A DNA stretch of 64,000 nt. It comes from Sanderia malayensis. Taxonomy: Eukaryota; Cnidaria; Scyphozoa; Semaeostomeae; Pelagiidae. The notes below the pieces were generated by a model that did no database searches, had not been told where the DNA came from, and worked only from the letters and a program-made list of their open reading frames with translations. This document shows positions 1-15,606 of this stretch, piece after piece (the first letter of the stretch is position 1; every line of letters begins with the position of its first letter). The DNA lies in NCBI GenBank assembly GCA_013076295.1, contig RQOL01000531.1, positions 3,100,001 through 3,164,000 of the forward strand, read 5' to 3'. Position numbers and translations under genes: made by a program.

Positions 1-222
1 TGAAATAGCCTCAGAAACATCATTGTCTGCTTCCACCTGTCTTAAAGTTGAATCATTGCCTGCAGAAATTTTATCCTTTCTTACAACAATATTTGATTTT
101 CTATCCAAAACATTCCTGGAAACAAAATAGAAAACATCTTACTCCAATACAACATTCACAGAACCTCTATGCTTATGCCAACAATGTATATAAAGAAACA
201 AAAAAAGGGGAAATGAACAAAC

Positions 223-1525
223 CTGCATTGAACTGAATTGGCAACAAGATCACACTCATTGTTCCCATATTCAACTTTGAGATGAAAGCCTAATATATCT
301 AACTGATGAAGTCGTTTTAAAGCCTTGAAGTACAAAAAATAGATAAACTTTGAAAAATATTCAAACATATTGAAGTTATTTAAGGTAACCTATTGTAGCA
401 ATTATGCTCAAACGTATGCAGATATTAAAGGTAACCTATTGCAGCAATCATGCTCGAACCTATGCAGATATTTAAGGTAACCTATTGCAGAAATCATGCT
501 CAAACGTATGCAGATATTCAAGGTAACCTATTGCAGCAATCATGCTCAAACTTATGCAGATATTCAAGGTAACCTATTGCAGCAATCATGCTCAAACCTA
601 TGCAGATATTAAAGGTAACCTATTGCAGCAATCATGCTCAAACCTATGCAGATATTAAAGGTAACCTATTGCAGCAATCATGCTCAAACTTATGCAGATA
701 TTAAAGGTAACCTATTGCAGCAATCATGCTCAAACCTATGCAGATATTAAAGGTAACCTATTGCAGCAATCATGCTCAAACGTATGCAGATATTTAAGGT
801 AACCTATTGCAGCAATCATGCTCAAACTTATGCAGATATTAAAGGTAACCTATTGCAGCAATCATGCTCAAACCTATGCAGATATTCTAGCCGGTATGGA
901 AAGTGCGTCAGTTTTTGTAGCTTCGTGCATAGATGTAGATTTTCCCTCACTTCAAATTACTGCAGCCCTGGTCTCATGAGGTGTGAAATGCCTGAAGCCA
1001 CACCCTCTAGTTTTGGACACACCCACTTGATCAAGCATCCAGTGACATACAAAAAACTTCTTGGGTTTGAACATACCATATTTTCCATTGCGGCTAGGTG
1101 ACCTACCCTTTTATTGATATTTTTTGTTAAAATTGTAGCAGGATAGGGCTACAATGTAATGAAACAATAAAAAGCAATATAGTGAACATCTTACCACTCT
1201 GCAGTCTGCTGAATTCGGAAATTTAGCGAATGCTGTATTTCTCTAAAGAAATTAATAACAGTTTTTGTAAAAATTTGAAACTTTAAGTGGAGAAGGGTTG
1301 GATTTATAGAGGCCACGTGCAAAATTAATTGTCTATTAATATTATTTATTTGAATTGAAATGTTGACAGACAATAAAATCATATTTTCCTTACCATTTTA
1401 CTTTTAGGCGGAAAGCATACAACTTCATTGGCACCAAATTTTGTAAGTAAGTCGACTTTATCATCATTACTGAGCTGAGTAGGTAAATTTTTAACTATTA
1501 ATGATTGCTTCTGATTGTCTGCCAT
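223..1525 (-). CDS. RNPC3: RNPC3 (U11/U12 snRNP 65K) N-terminal exons, partial
   Basis: Three coding exons on the minus strand are clear: 1395..1525 (start ATG at 1525), 1195..1242 and 223..323; the rest of the gene runs off the left edge. Exon 1 encodes MADNQKQSLIVK and an RRM start with LPTQLSNDDKVDLLTKFGA; exon 2 gives the RNP1-like NTAFAKF; exon 3 gives ALKRLHQLDILGFHLKVEYG. In-frame order matches the first RRM of the minor-spliceosome 65K protein, which binds the U11-59K protein and bridges U11 and U12 snRNPs in the nucleus. A further exon may lie at 1..59, but I could not join it in frame. The intron between exons 2 and 3 holds an 11-copy minisatellite. The start lies 203 bp from the divergent sorting nexin start, so a shared promoter is likely (inference). 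Confidence 0.85.
382..887. repeat. 46-bp minisatellite, 11 contiguous copies
   Basis: The unit starts AAGGTAACCTATTGCAGCAA and recurs exactly every 46 bp, at 382, 428, 474 and so on to 842, ending near 887. Copies differ by one to three substitutions. The period is not a multiple of three and the array lies inside an RNPC3 intron, so it is non-coding. There is no spacer between units, so it is not a CRISPR-like array. Confidence 0.95.
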
Positions 1526-1728
1526 TTTGTAAAACCATTCACTTCACTTCTTTTTTCATGCATCTTCATTGAATTGAATTGACCAACGTCATGTGACCAC
1601 TGACACATTTGGTTAGCTTTACGTCACGTAAATAACATAATAGTTCTACCGGCGAAAATAATATAACAATCGTTTAATATTATTAAATCTAAAAAGATGT
1701 TAAATTTGTTAAACGTTGTGCTGCATTT
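1526..1728. promoter_or_regulatory. Putative bidirectional promoter, RNPC3 / sorting nexin
   Basis: The 203 bp between the two divergent start codons must hold both 5' UTRs and both core promoters. I see no TATA box at a convincing distance on either side. Calling it a shared promoter is inference from spacing alone. Confidence 0.45.
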
Positions 1729-3229
1729 ATGAATCCTGGAAGTGGAGCAATATCTTGGCCGTCAACTCCGAATAGAAGGGAGGTAACTATCCAGCAACTT
1801 CCTCTCCTTCAAAATGGCCTTAAATTTTGATCGTATGATATAATTTTACAACTTTTTAATTTACTTTATCTTGAAGATAACGGTAGTCGAGATTAGAAAT
1901 GCAATTACACATCCAAAAGATAATGGCAAGAAATATACCGACTTTGAAATATGTCTCAAGGTTTACATTTCTCTTTAAATATAATGAAGTTTATTTGTTT
2001 ATTAATTTCTAATTAAATAATGTCTGCTTAATATCAATGTATTTTGTATTTGTTTTAGACAAATAGCAAAGCCTTTACATTGTCAAGATCATCTGTGAGA
2101 CGACGCTATTCTGACTTTGTTTGGTTGAGAAAATGGCTGTCTGAAAATAATGAAGGATTCTCTAGCATAAGGTGATCACCAGTTTATATCATATATGCAT
2201 TTCATTTTATGATGCACACAGGTGTATTTAAAAAAAATATATATAAACTTTTGATTTGTAGAAAAACTCCATCATTGCCTCCCAAGAAAATTCTTGGCAG
2301 GTTTGAAGATGAATTTATTGAAGAAAGAATGAAAGGTCTTCAGAGGTTTCTAAGAAAGTAAGAAATACTTTGAAGATGTTTAGGTACTTTATCTTCAAGG
2401 GCAGATTGTTCAATTAAATTAATTGCTGAACATTATATTTTGCAGGGTAATTGAACATAATGTGTTCCTATCAGATAAAGCATTGCATTTATTTCTTCAA
2501 AGTAATATGAAAGTGGCAGAAATTGAGAGCTATTTGGTTGGAAAACATGTTGATATTGATCTTGATTTTTCATCTGATCACAATTCACAAAATGAAAACA
2601 AAACTTGTTTTGACAAAATGTTGGAACAAAGGGCCAATTCTGCTTTGCAAAGAAACAGTCAAGCCATTGCTAATGATAATGTCCCATCATTAGCAAAAGT
2701 AAATGAGGATCACGGGAATGAAAATGAAGAGAATGGAGATCATGGGAGTAAAGATCACGTGAGTGGAGATCACAGGAATGAAGATCACAGGAGTGAAGAT
2801 CATGGGAGTGAAGATCATGAAAGTGAAGATCACAAGAGTGAAGATCACAGGAGTGAAGATCATGGTAATCAAGATCATGGGAGTGAAGATCATGGGAGCG
2901 AAGATTGTGGGAATGAAAATCATGGGAATGAAGAGGGCCCAAAACAGACCGATGATGTTAATTTCGTTTATGAAAGTTTTGAATCATTAGCAGAGTGCAA
3001 AAGCTCTACACTGGACAAAATTGTTGAGAATAAGAAAGATGACAGTCAAACACATTCAAAAAGCAACAATGATCTTGAACAAGCTACTAATAATCTTACA
3101 GCTACAAAAGTAGTAACAGAATATACAGAAGAAATCAGCTCTCTATCTATTTCTGATATGTCTAGTTACAGTTTGGATAATCTTGAACATCTTGATGAAC
3201 CAGAAAGTTGCCAAGGTGATCAAAATTAG
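1729..3229 (+). CDS. SNX10/11: Sorting nexin 10/11-like PX-domain protein
   Basis: Five exons join in frame: 1729..1782, 1877..1960, 2059..2171, 2262..2357 and 2446..3229, giving 376 residues. Residues about 19 to 150 form the PX domain: [23 protein letters not shown], the phosphoinositide-binding [11 protein letters not shown], and [20 protein letters not shown], which is diagnostic for the SNX10/SNX11 group. These proteins bind PtdIns3P on endosomes. Family members are about 200 to 270 residues; this one is longer because of an acidic C-terminal tail. Residues about 203 to 280 are a pentapeptide repeat of the form GSEDH, encoded by a 15-bp tandem repeat and rich in His, Asp and Glu. The gene converges on DHX15, with 166 bp between stop codons. 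I cannot decide between SNX10 and SNX11; an ancestral single gene is possible. Confidence 0.92.
2706..2935 (+). repeat. 15-bp coding tandem repeat in the sorting nexin tail
   Basis: About fifteen imperfect copies of a 15-bp unit resembling GGGAGTGAAGATCAT encode (G/R/E/K)(S/N)(E)(D)(H). The period keeps the frame, so copy number can change without a frameshift. The antisense open frames here are products of the repeat. Confidence 0.9.
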
Positions 3230-3395
3230 ATTATGTATAGAACAAAACATAGTCAATCCTATTCCTCAAACTTTGAAAATGTCTTTACCGATTGAAGATG
3301 TTTTTAGATAGTTTATAATTTTTATAATGAATATGAATACAAAAAAGAAATTATGAATAAAAAGAGTGAAACACGATCTGTCATTTCTTACTTTT

Positions 3396-7596
<4,201 letters not shown>

Positions 7597-7730
7597 TTTC
7601 CAAAACTTTTATCACAGCATAAATGAGCACGTTTCTCACAAGATTAGGAGTGTGGTGGTACGGGCCGGGGCGCCGCGAAGGGACTTGAATGCAATAATCA
7701 TTGAGTTGAATGGGCATGACAGATGGTGGA

Positions 7731-8873
7731 CGCTCCTGCGCAGTACCATTATCTAAGCCACTGCGCATTCTGACCACCTTTCTCCTCCGTATATCCTAAC
7801 CCTTACCCTAAGCCTAAGCCTAACCCCGATGCCTCAGCCATCAGGGAGAACGTTACGTCATATACACTCCTGCGCAGTACCAGTATCTAAGCCACTGCGC
7901 ATTCTGACCACCTTTCTCCTCCGCATATCCTAACCCTAACCCTAAAGCCTAAGCCCTACCCCAATGCCTCAGCCATCAGGGAGAACGTTGCGTCATATAC
8001 ACTCCTGCGCAGTACCAGTATCTAAGCCACTGCGCATTCTGACCACCTTTCTCCTCTGCATATCCTAACCCTAACCCTAAAGCCTAAGCCCTACCCCAAT
8101 GCCTCAGCCATCAGGGAGAACGTTACGTCATATACACTCCTGCGCAGTACCAGTATCTAAGCCACTGCGCATTCTGACCACCTTTCTCTTCCGCATATCC
8201 TAACCCTAACCCTAAAGCCTAAGCCCTACCCCAATGCCTCAGCCATCAGGGAGAACGTTGCGTCATATACACTCCTGCGCAGTACCAGTATCTAAGCCAC
8301 TGCGCATTCTGACCACCTTTCTCCTCTGCATATCCTAACCCTAACCCTAAAGCCTAAGCCCTACCCCAATGCCTCAGCCATCAGGGAGAACGTTACGTCA
8401 TATACACTCCTGCGCAGTACCAGTATCTAAGCCACTGCGCATTCTGACCACCTTTCTCCTCCGCATATCCTAACCCTAACCCTAAAGCCTAAGCCCTACC
8501 CCAATGCCTCAGCCATCAGGGAAAACGTTACGTCATATACGCTCCTGCGCAGTACCAGTATTTAAGCCACTGCGCATTCTGACCACCTTTCTCCTTCGCA
8601 TATCCTAACCCTAGCCCTAAAGCCTAAGCCCTACCCCAATGCCTCAGCCATCAGGGAGAACGTTACGTCATATACGCTCCTGCGCAGTACCAGTATTTAA
8701 GCCCCTGCGCATTCTGACCACCTCTCTCCTCCGCATATCCTAACCCTAACCCTAAAGCCTAAGCCCTACCCCAATGCTTCAGCCATCAGGGAGAACGTTA
8801 CGTCATATACGCTCCTGCGCAGTACCAGTATTTAAGCCACTGCGTATTCTGACCACCTTTCTCCTCCGCATAA
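7731..8873. repeat. 135-bp satellite with telomere-like hexamers, 8 copies plus a partial
   Basis: The unit begins (A/G)CTCCTGCGCAGTACC and recurs every 135 bp, at 7731, 7866, 8001, 8136, 8271, 8406, 8541, 8676 and a truncated copy at 8811. Every unit contains CCTAACCCTAACCCTAA, two TTAGGG-type hexamers on the other strand, plus CACTGCGCATTCTGACCACC and GAACGTTACGTCAT. Copies are more than 95% alike by eye, except the first, which is diverged. The array starts 135 bp upstream of the DHX15 start codon. A degenerate relative occurs at about 37240-37370. Confidence 0.95.
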
Positions 8874-8895
8874 CCTGGTCACTACTTGTATTTTG

Positions 8896-9359
8896 CAAGG
8901 TTGCCAGATTCGGGATTTTATCCCGAGATCTCGGGAATATTCAGGGCTGTTGGGATTTTCCTCGGGATTTAATTTTGGGCAAAAAATTTCGGGAAAAATC
9001 TCGGGATTTCTAGAGAAGAGATTACAAGCGTTTTCCTTTATCATTTCAACCAGGAAAATACAGAGTTCATAGTTTAAGAGCAGCACATTTGATTCACACC
9101 ATGCCAATCACCATCCGAAAGTAGGATTCATCGATAGGAATGGGACAAAAATGGCCGCAAAGAAAAAAATGTGTGAAGAACATTGAAAGGAATTTCGTAG
9201 AAATTCGTTGCCAAGAGGTAAAAATCTCGTTCCGGTGGTGAATGACGTCATCGGAAAACAACAAATTATATCTCGGGATTTTTTTAGCAAGTTTATTGCA
9301 TTCTGGGATTTTTCAGGGTTTGATGTGGGATTTTTATAGAATTCAATCTGGCAACCCTG
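8896..9359. mobile_element. hAT-type MITE with 8-bp target-site duplication
   Basis: The element begins CAAGGTTGCCAGATT and ends AATCTGGCAACCCTG, a near-perfect 15-bp inverted repeat with the CAG...CTG ends usual for hAT transposons. The 8-bp sequence GTATTTTG lies on both sides (8888-8895 and 9360-9367). The 464-bp interior carries repeated TCGGGATTT motifs in both orientations and no transposase frame, so it is non-autonomous. It ends 38 bp before the HTRA2 start codon. Confidence 0.9.
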
Positions 9360-9397
9360 GTATTTTGCCAACTGACCGGGGAGTTGGATGAGCTCTC

Positions 9398-11426
9398 ATG
9401 GCTTGGAATATCTTTAGACGATTGAAGTCACTTAATACATTAATTTTAAATCAAGTTACAGCAAGAACATTTCACGTTGATAAAAATCTGAGGGTTTTTG
9501 CTAATCCATTTGGAAGAGGACAAAGAAACTTTTTGTTTGGTGTTGGAAGTTCATTTATTGGCTTAGGTGTCTTGACTTATTTTCAAAGTCAAATAAAGAA
9601 CTTTAGAATGATTAAACTTGCAAATGCATTAGAATCTGATGGCAATAATGATAATAAGCCGGAAAAACTATCAAAAAGATTTAATTTCATAGCTGATGCA
9701 GTAGAAGTTGCCGCCCCAGCTGTCGTCTATATTCAAGTAAAGTATTTTTATTTTGAAATGTAAACTAACTGATGAATAATTTATTCAAATTTCAATTAGA
9801 TGTCCATTATTTTAGGTGAGATTTTGAAAATAAATTGAGAAATAATAACATTATACTTTGAAGGTTACTTCAAATAAATATAAAGGAAGATTTCTTGGAA
9901 ATGTTGTACCTGTGAATAGTGGCTCTGGATTCATAGTTTCAGAGGATGGCATTATATTAACAAATGCACATGTGATAGCTGATGCCATTAATGTGGAGAT
10001 TAAAATGCCAAATGGTAAAACGCACCAGGGCATTGTTATCGATATTGATCCTGTTACTGACCTCGCAGCAATTCAAATTATATCAAAGACAAATGTAAGT
10101 TTTTCTTATTCATTGTTGGCAACTTTGATTCTGTACATAAATTGGATTTGTCATATATTTTTCAGTTTCGCTCACCTTTTTGTAAGGCATATAATCCTCA
10201 AGTTTTTTTTACCCTGTTGAAATTGATGCTCCACAACAGCCTGGATCCTACAATCATCATGATATGATAATGATATATGATTTCATTAAACGCAAGGCGA
10301 TGTGTTCATGGTCACAAACACATGTTTAAATTGTTTTTCAGGAAAAATTCTCATATTTGGAATTAGGAAAATCATCAAATTTAAGAGCTGGGGAATGGGT
10401 TGCTGCACTGGGCAGTCCTCTTTCGTTAAGTAATACAATAACAGCTGGTATAATTAGTTCATTACACCGAGCTGGAGATGAATTAGGACTTAATCGTGAA
10501 ATGAAATACATTCAAACGGATGCTGCAATCAATGTAATAATCTTTCTTCTTATTATATTAAGTTGTGAAATTATTTGCATATTGATGATTTAATTATTGA
10601 GTTATTTTCTTCAAGGTTGGTAACTCTGGTGGGCCTCTTGTTAACTTGGTATGCATTCCTTTTTCCATCAATTCTTTTGGATAAAAAACCATAAATTAGC
10701 AAACTGCAATGATGGTTATTGTTAAATTTAGGATGGAGAAGTTGTTGGAATAAATTGCATCACAGTAGCTGCAGCTTCTGGGATTTCATTTGCAATTCCA
10801 TCTGACATTGCTCGTGAATTCTTAGAAAATGCGAAGAAAAGAGCAAAACAAATGAAGGATTCATCTGGAAAGATCTACCCGAAACTCAAAATGAAGGAAC
10901 GATACTACATAGGTACTGTATTCTATGCATCATTGACCAATGAAGTTAAGAAGAACATGTGACCCATTGTATGCGATGCAATATTGCCACTCTATGATTT
11001 GAAGGGACATCAATGCTAACATTCTGATTTTTTAGGGATATCAATGCTAACATTGACACCAGGAATAGCAGAAGAACTACGTCAACGAAGTTCAAGATAT
11101 TCTAAAGTAGACAGAGGAGTATTTGTTGCAAATGTTGCAAGAACATCTCCGGCTGATAGGTGAATGGCAATAATAATTAAACAGTTTAAATATATCACTT
11201 CATACAATGGAAAATATTGAAAATGTATTACACTGTGCTGCATCTATTTTACAGAGCTGGTTTACGAGCAGGTGACGTCATTGTCAAAATTAATGCTAAA
11301 GATATAACGAATTCAAAAGAAGTTTATGATGCAGTGAACAGTGGAGGACAGATAGTAATGGACATTTTGCGTGGCTCAGCTACTGTGCAAATATCAATAA
11401 AGCCAGAGCTTGCTGGAAAACTCTGA
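9398..11426 (+). CDS. HTRA2: HTRA2-type mitochondrial serine protease
   Basis: Seven exons give 423 residues: 9398..9736, 9864..10094, 10342..10533, 10616..10648 (33 bp), 10732..10912, 11036..11159 and 11255..11426. The N-terminus is a basic presequence followed by a hydrophobic anchor ([18 protein letters not shown]), as in HTRA2 of the intermembrane space. The trypsin-like core has the triad H149 (TNAHVI), D179 (TDLAAI) and S258 (GNSGGPL), and a C-terminal PDZ domain begins around [14 protein letters not shown]. The core closely follows human HTRA2 ([49 protein letters not shown]). The AVPx IAP-binding motif expected after the anchor is not visible. The hAT MITE lies directly upstream; the gene converges on RMND5 with 117 bp between stops. 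Confidence 0.95.
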
Positions 11427-11543
11427 TTAACACAATTTTTCTGTTCTTTTCTCTCTGTTTGTTGCTTGTTGTTTTAAGAGTTTGTTAATGCAATCATGGT
11501 TTCACTGACCTTGTTCTCTTTTTCTTGATAAATTCCTGAATCT

Positions 11544-13422
11544 TTAAAAGCGAAGTTGCTGCGCATGTTGAGGATCCATTTCCATTGGACAATAAGGACA
11601 TTTGAGTCTTAAAAATAACATGATATCATCATCAATTCACCACAAATATATCAACAAGAGAACGCAATGAGGATGAAAAAGAACAATTTGAGAGATATCT
11701 TACTTATTTCCCCCAACAAGTTTATTTAATGCATCTTTTGATATTGCATGACCACAAATAAGTCTCATGGGAGGATTTGTACGACCACATTGTTGTCTTA
11801 AAATAGGACACGCAAATATAGAATGAAATCTATATTCATCACCAACTTCTATTTCAACCTGAAATATTCAATGAACATAACATGATTATTAGACAGCTTT
11901 AATTTTTATTCAATTGTGAATATAACATAATTAATATAATTAATAACTCACAGGTAGTTCTTCTTTTGAGCTCCAAACTCCACTACACTGTCTTTGCTTC
12001 ATAACTTGTTTAATTTGCAGCAAAGTTGGAAGTGCAACACAGCCAGCTGTCACACTAAAAGCAAAATATGACTTTCCATATAATAAACTATACTTTGCTT
12101 ATCAGGTAGAGTATTGTGTGGATCAATTCTTAGAGTCTTTAAGATTAAATTAAGAAACATAAATTACTAACCTCACTTCCAAAGGACTGCTTACAGATAG
12201 TCCCATTAAAGTACATGCTTCTTTGGCAAGAATATCATTTATTTCAAGCCAATTTATTGAATCTAATAGTTCGGCATATGGTGAATTTTCTAAGCCAACT
12301 TTTACAAATGCAAAGCAAGCCATTAACTTTTGAATTTCTGGAAAAAAACAATTGTTTAAAATGTGATGAGTTTATCGGTTGAATACAAAGTAATGTTAAA
12401 TGGCACAATTGTCATATAACTATTTTTAACCAAGGAAAATACCTAACCTTTTAAATTATCTCGAAATCTTGAAAAGTTTTTTGAATAAGCAAGTGCCTCA
12501 GTACAATCCCCTTTGACTATCAAATCAATAAATTTCAACCTATGAAGTTTGAACTCCAATGGACTATTTTTAGCATCAAGTTCATCTCTTTTTGATTCAA
12601 CCCATCTGAAAATGATAGAACTGACTATTAGTTTATACATATAACTGACTGGTTTTATGTATAGACAATTAGATATCTATAAAAGAACAAACTTTAAAGC
12701 TGGTTCCAAATTGTGGTTCTTGCATTCATCTAATATCCTATTTAGTTCTGCAAATGGTTCTTTTTGTTTCTCTTCAATCTGTAATGATGCTTCCTGGATT
12801 AACATGTCTGCAACAAATACTGGTCCCTTTCTCAATAAATGTTCACAAATTGCCTCAGTTAAAAACCTTGATTCTTCTCCATCAAAGATTCCTTCTTGAG
12901 TTGTGCCAGTAAAATCAGAGACAAAATTCTAAAAAAACCAAAAGCCAAACTGCATAAAAGACTGGAATTCGAACCAGCTTAAAAAATAACAAAAGTAAAT
13001 ACAGAAAAAATAATAAAAATTATAATTACGAACTCTGTCTACTGCTTTGCCAACTTTAGATACACAGCTATGTAACTCTTTATGTTCCGTTGAAAATCTT
13101 TGAATACCATCCTTAACTTTTTTACCACAAGCGGTAATAATATGAGATTGTAATGGACTCAAAGCAGAATCAGATGGAGCTATAACACAGAAGAATTTTA
13201 ATCAGCTGATTTCAACATCAAAAAAGTAGATACATGCAATGCAAAAAAGCGGCCTAGTCAAATGTAAAGCGAACATTTTTAAAGCTTACCCTGGCAAAGG
13301 CCTTTATTAATATCCTCTATGTGTTGGATTAAATCATCCAATTTACTGTAATTGTCTTCTAGTGTTTCGTATCGTAATAATAACTTGCTTATTTCTCGTT
13401 CTACGGCTTGGCATGCCTCCAT
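11544..13422 (-). CDS. RMND5A: RMND5 (GID2-type) RING E3 subunit of the CTLH complex
   Basis: Eight exons give 386 residues: 13290..13422, 13034..13179, 12693..12928, 12448..12605, 12172..12337, 11952..12054, 11704..11858 and 11544..11607. Landmarks are the start MEACQAVEREISKLL, KELHSCVSKVGKAVDRNF, FLTEAICEHLLRKG (LisH region), LEFKLHRLKFIDLI (CTLH region) and the degenerate RING: CPILRQQ...LICGHAISKDALNKL...LKCPYCPMEMDP. Length is close to human RMND5A (391). RMND5 pairs with MAEA to form the catalytic RING pair of the cytosolic CTLH ubiquitin ligase. The start at 13422 was chosen for alignment; the frame is open upstream to 13512. The donor of exon 2 is GTTCGT, a weak match. The BCCIP stop is 135 bp upstream on the same strand. 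Confidence 0.95.
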
Positions 13423-13557
13423 AATGTCATTTGCTTCTTCAGGAAAAGAAAGGAAAAGAGATGCGACGCTGTGGAAACGCAAAATAAGTGTTGCTGCGTA
13501 GCACACAACCACCTGCGCAGCAAGCGTAATACGTCAGTTCACAATTTCTCATTTATT

Positions 13558-15193
13558 TCAAGAATGTATAAAATCATCAATTTTACTGACAATAAAACTA
13601 AGTTTGCTACTTTCAATAAACATTACAGTTCTAAATGTGTTCATGGTATTGTCACTAACATCCCAGTTCCCACTTACTGCAAAACCAGTAGATTTTGTGA
13701 CTGAATAACTGAATGAAAAACAGCTTTCCTGAAATAAAGTTGTATCTTTACAAAACTATTAAGTGACAAATAATAAAGAAAATTATTTAGCAGGACTTTT
13801 AATATAATTAGTACCTTGTAGAATATTTCATCTTCTGCATTGATAAACTGCAGCATGTCATTCTTCTGTCTTGTCTTTTTCCTCTTATTCCCATGAGACA
13901 TTTTCAAAGATGCTTTATCGTCATTCATATCATTTGATTCTGAGTTGTCATTAGTTTTCACAGATTTTGCAATAAATAATACATAATCTATTTTGTTGAA
14001 TTGTTTCTGAAAAAATACAATGTCATAAAACTAGAAACTATAAAGGATAGAAGAAGATAAATGATCAAAATAGTTTGCCATTATGTGAAAACAAAAATAA
14101 AAGAAAAAGATGGTTGTAACTTACCATTGATATTGCCTCTTTCATTTCCATTTGAAGTGAAGTATACATTGGTACAGACACTTCAGCAGGAATGTTAATA
14201 AACCTTTCATTAATAAGAAATCCTAAATCATTGCTTAACAATTCCTCAAGCCTTTTCACTTTATCTATTTCAGCTTCCTTGCACTTTTGTAAAATTGACT
14301 TGTAGAGTTCTTGTCTAAATTCTGTTTCCTAAACAAGAGAAATTATGACTTTTCTTGAACTAACAAATCATCTCTCTTGTTAAGTTTTAGTCACATATTT
14401 CAAACTGTGCCACAAACCTTGGTTAAGTCAAGGAGAGTAGTTATACCATAAACTGTTCCTTCTTCATCATCTGTCATCTGGAATCAAACATTAATTATTA
14501 TAAACTATAAATTACAATACAGCATCATATGTAAAGCATAATATTAAATTCAATTTACCTTTAAAGTACTACCAAGATATGATTGTGTAGTAATGGCATC
14601 TGCTAGTGATGATATGTTCATTGGTAGCATAACAAACAACTACAATAACAAGTAATTTGTCAGACATTCCACTAGTGAAAACAGCGTTTATTAATAACAA
14701 AATTGATCAACAACAAAATGTGGATATAATAACCTGTTTTAGAAATGCTTTGATTCCCTGAAAGTCATCTGATTCAACAGCAAAACCTTCAAACTCGAGA
14801 TTTACTTCCTACAGCAAGACAAATAAGTTTGAATTGGGTACTTTAAACAAGTATACAGTTTTGAAGTGAAATCGTAATTGTACTAAAATTTAAAACATAA
14901 TATAACAATAACATTTAATATATACTGATACTCTAACGCTTGCTTGTAGAAATATAGACATTCTATTTACTTACTTCCTGTTTCAGATTTGAAATATCAT
15001 GTTCTTCATCCTCGCTACTGCTTTCATCAATGGCATCACTGCTTTGGCTTTCCACCTCAGAAGATGAACCTTCAGATAAATCATCCTTGTAACTTGTAGA
15101 AGGCAATGCTACAGTATCATCGGCAAGTTTCCGCCGCTTAGTTTTATTTTTAGCACTTTTCTTCGAGGAATCTCTTTTGTTATTGTCCGCCAT
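13558..15193 (-). CDS. BCCIP: BCCIP (BRCA2- and CDKN1A-interacting protein)
   Basis: Seven exons give 333 residues: 14975..15193, 14734..14808, 14559..14639, 14418..14477, 14125..14328, 13815..14006 and 13558..13728. The N-terminus is basic (KNKTKRRK, likely nuclear import) and then Ser/Glu-rich. The conserved core has VNLEFEGF, GIKAFLKQLF, YGITTLLDLT, GFLINERFINIPAEV, VPMYTSLQMEM, then MLQFINAEDEIFY and the C-terminal barrel strand SFSYSVTKSTGFAVSG...FRTVMFI. All introns are phase 0. The family acts in ribosome biogenesis and genome stability as a nuclear chaperone-like protein. The start is the ATG at 15193; a GTG in frame upstream is not preferred. Confidence 0.94.
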
Positions 15194-15606
15194 TTTCTCT
15201 TTCTGCACGTGTTCTGGTCTGACAACGGTAGCCTCGTTGTGGAAGTGAGACTAACAAGAGTTTGCAGCTGACGCTGTGAAGGTCGCGCAAGAAGTTGGAA
15301 ACCAAACCCCTTCGTTCATTATCAACCATAATATTCAAATCGAAATTAAATGATTAGGTATTTATTATTATATGTGACAACGAGATGACTGAATAATATG
15401 AATAACATTACAGCAATGTCTTGCCCATAATAAATACAATTACAATACAATACAATACAATTACAATATCCTATACTCTTTAAACAAAGAAAAATGATTT
15501 TAATAATCAAACTTTAGTTATTATAACATATACATAGTGTAATTCGTCCTCTTTCTTTGTAATATACATTACAATCATATGAGTATTATTTATTTTTCTA
15601 TTATTT

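Noticed and set aside
382..887. CRISPR-like repeat array
   Set aside because: Repeats are directly contiguous with no spacers, and the host is a eukaryote; it is a minisatellite.
772..1101. Plus-strand open frame of 109 codons
   Set aside because: It begins inside the minisatellite and lies in an RNPC3 intron; composition is repeat-driven.
2670..2942. Antisense frames rich in His/Asp/Ser or Ile/Thr/Phe
   Set aside because: Shadows of the 15-bp coding repeat of the sorting nexin.
7800..8800. True telomere or chromosome end
   Set aside because: Only two hexamers per 135-bp unit, and unique genes lie on both sides.
13674..13961. BCCIP C-terminus as read straight through the 3' frame
   Set aside because: It crosses a GT donor at 13814-13813 into an intron; the spliced final exon at 13558-13728 restores the conserved barrel strand.
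15191..15208. Upstream BCCIP start at 15208
   Set aside because: The codon is GTG; ATG at 15193 is the first normal start.
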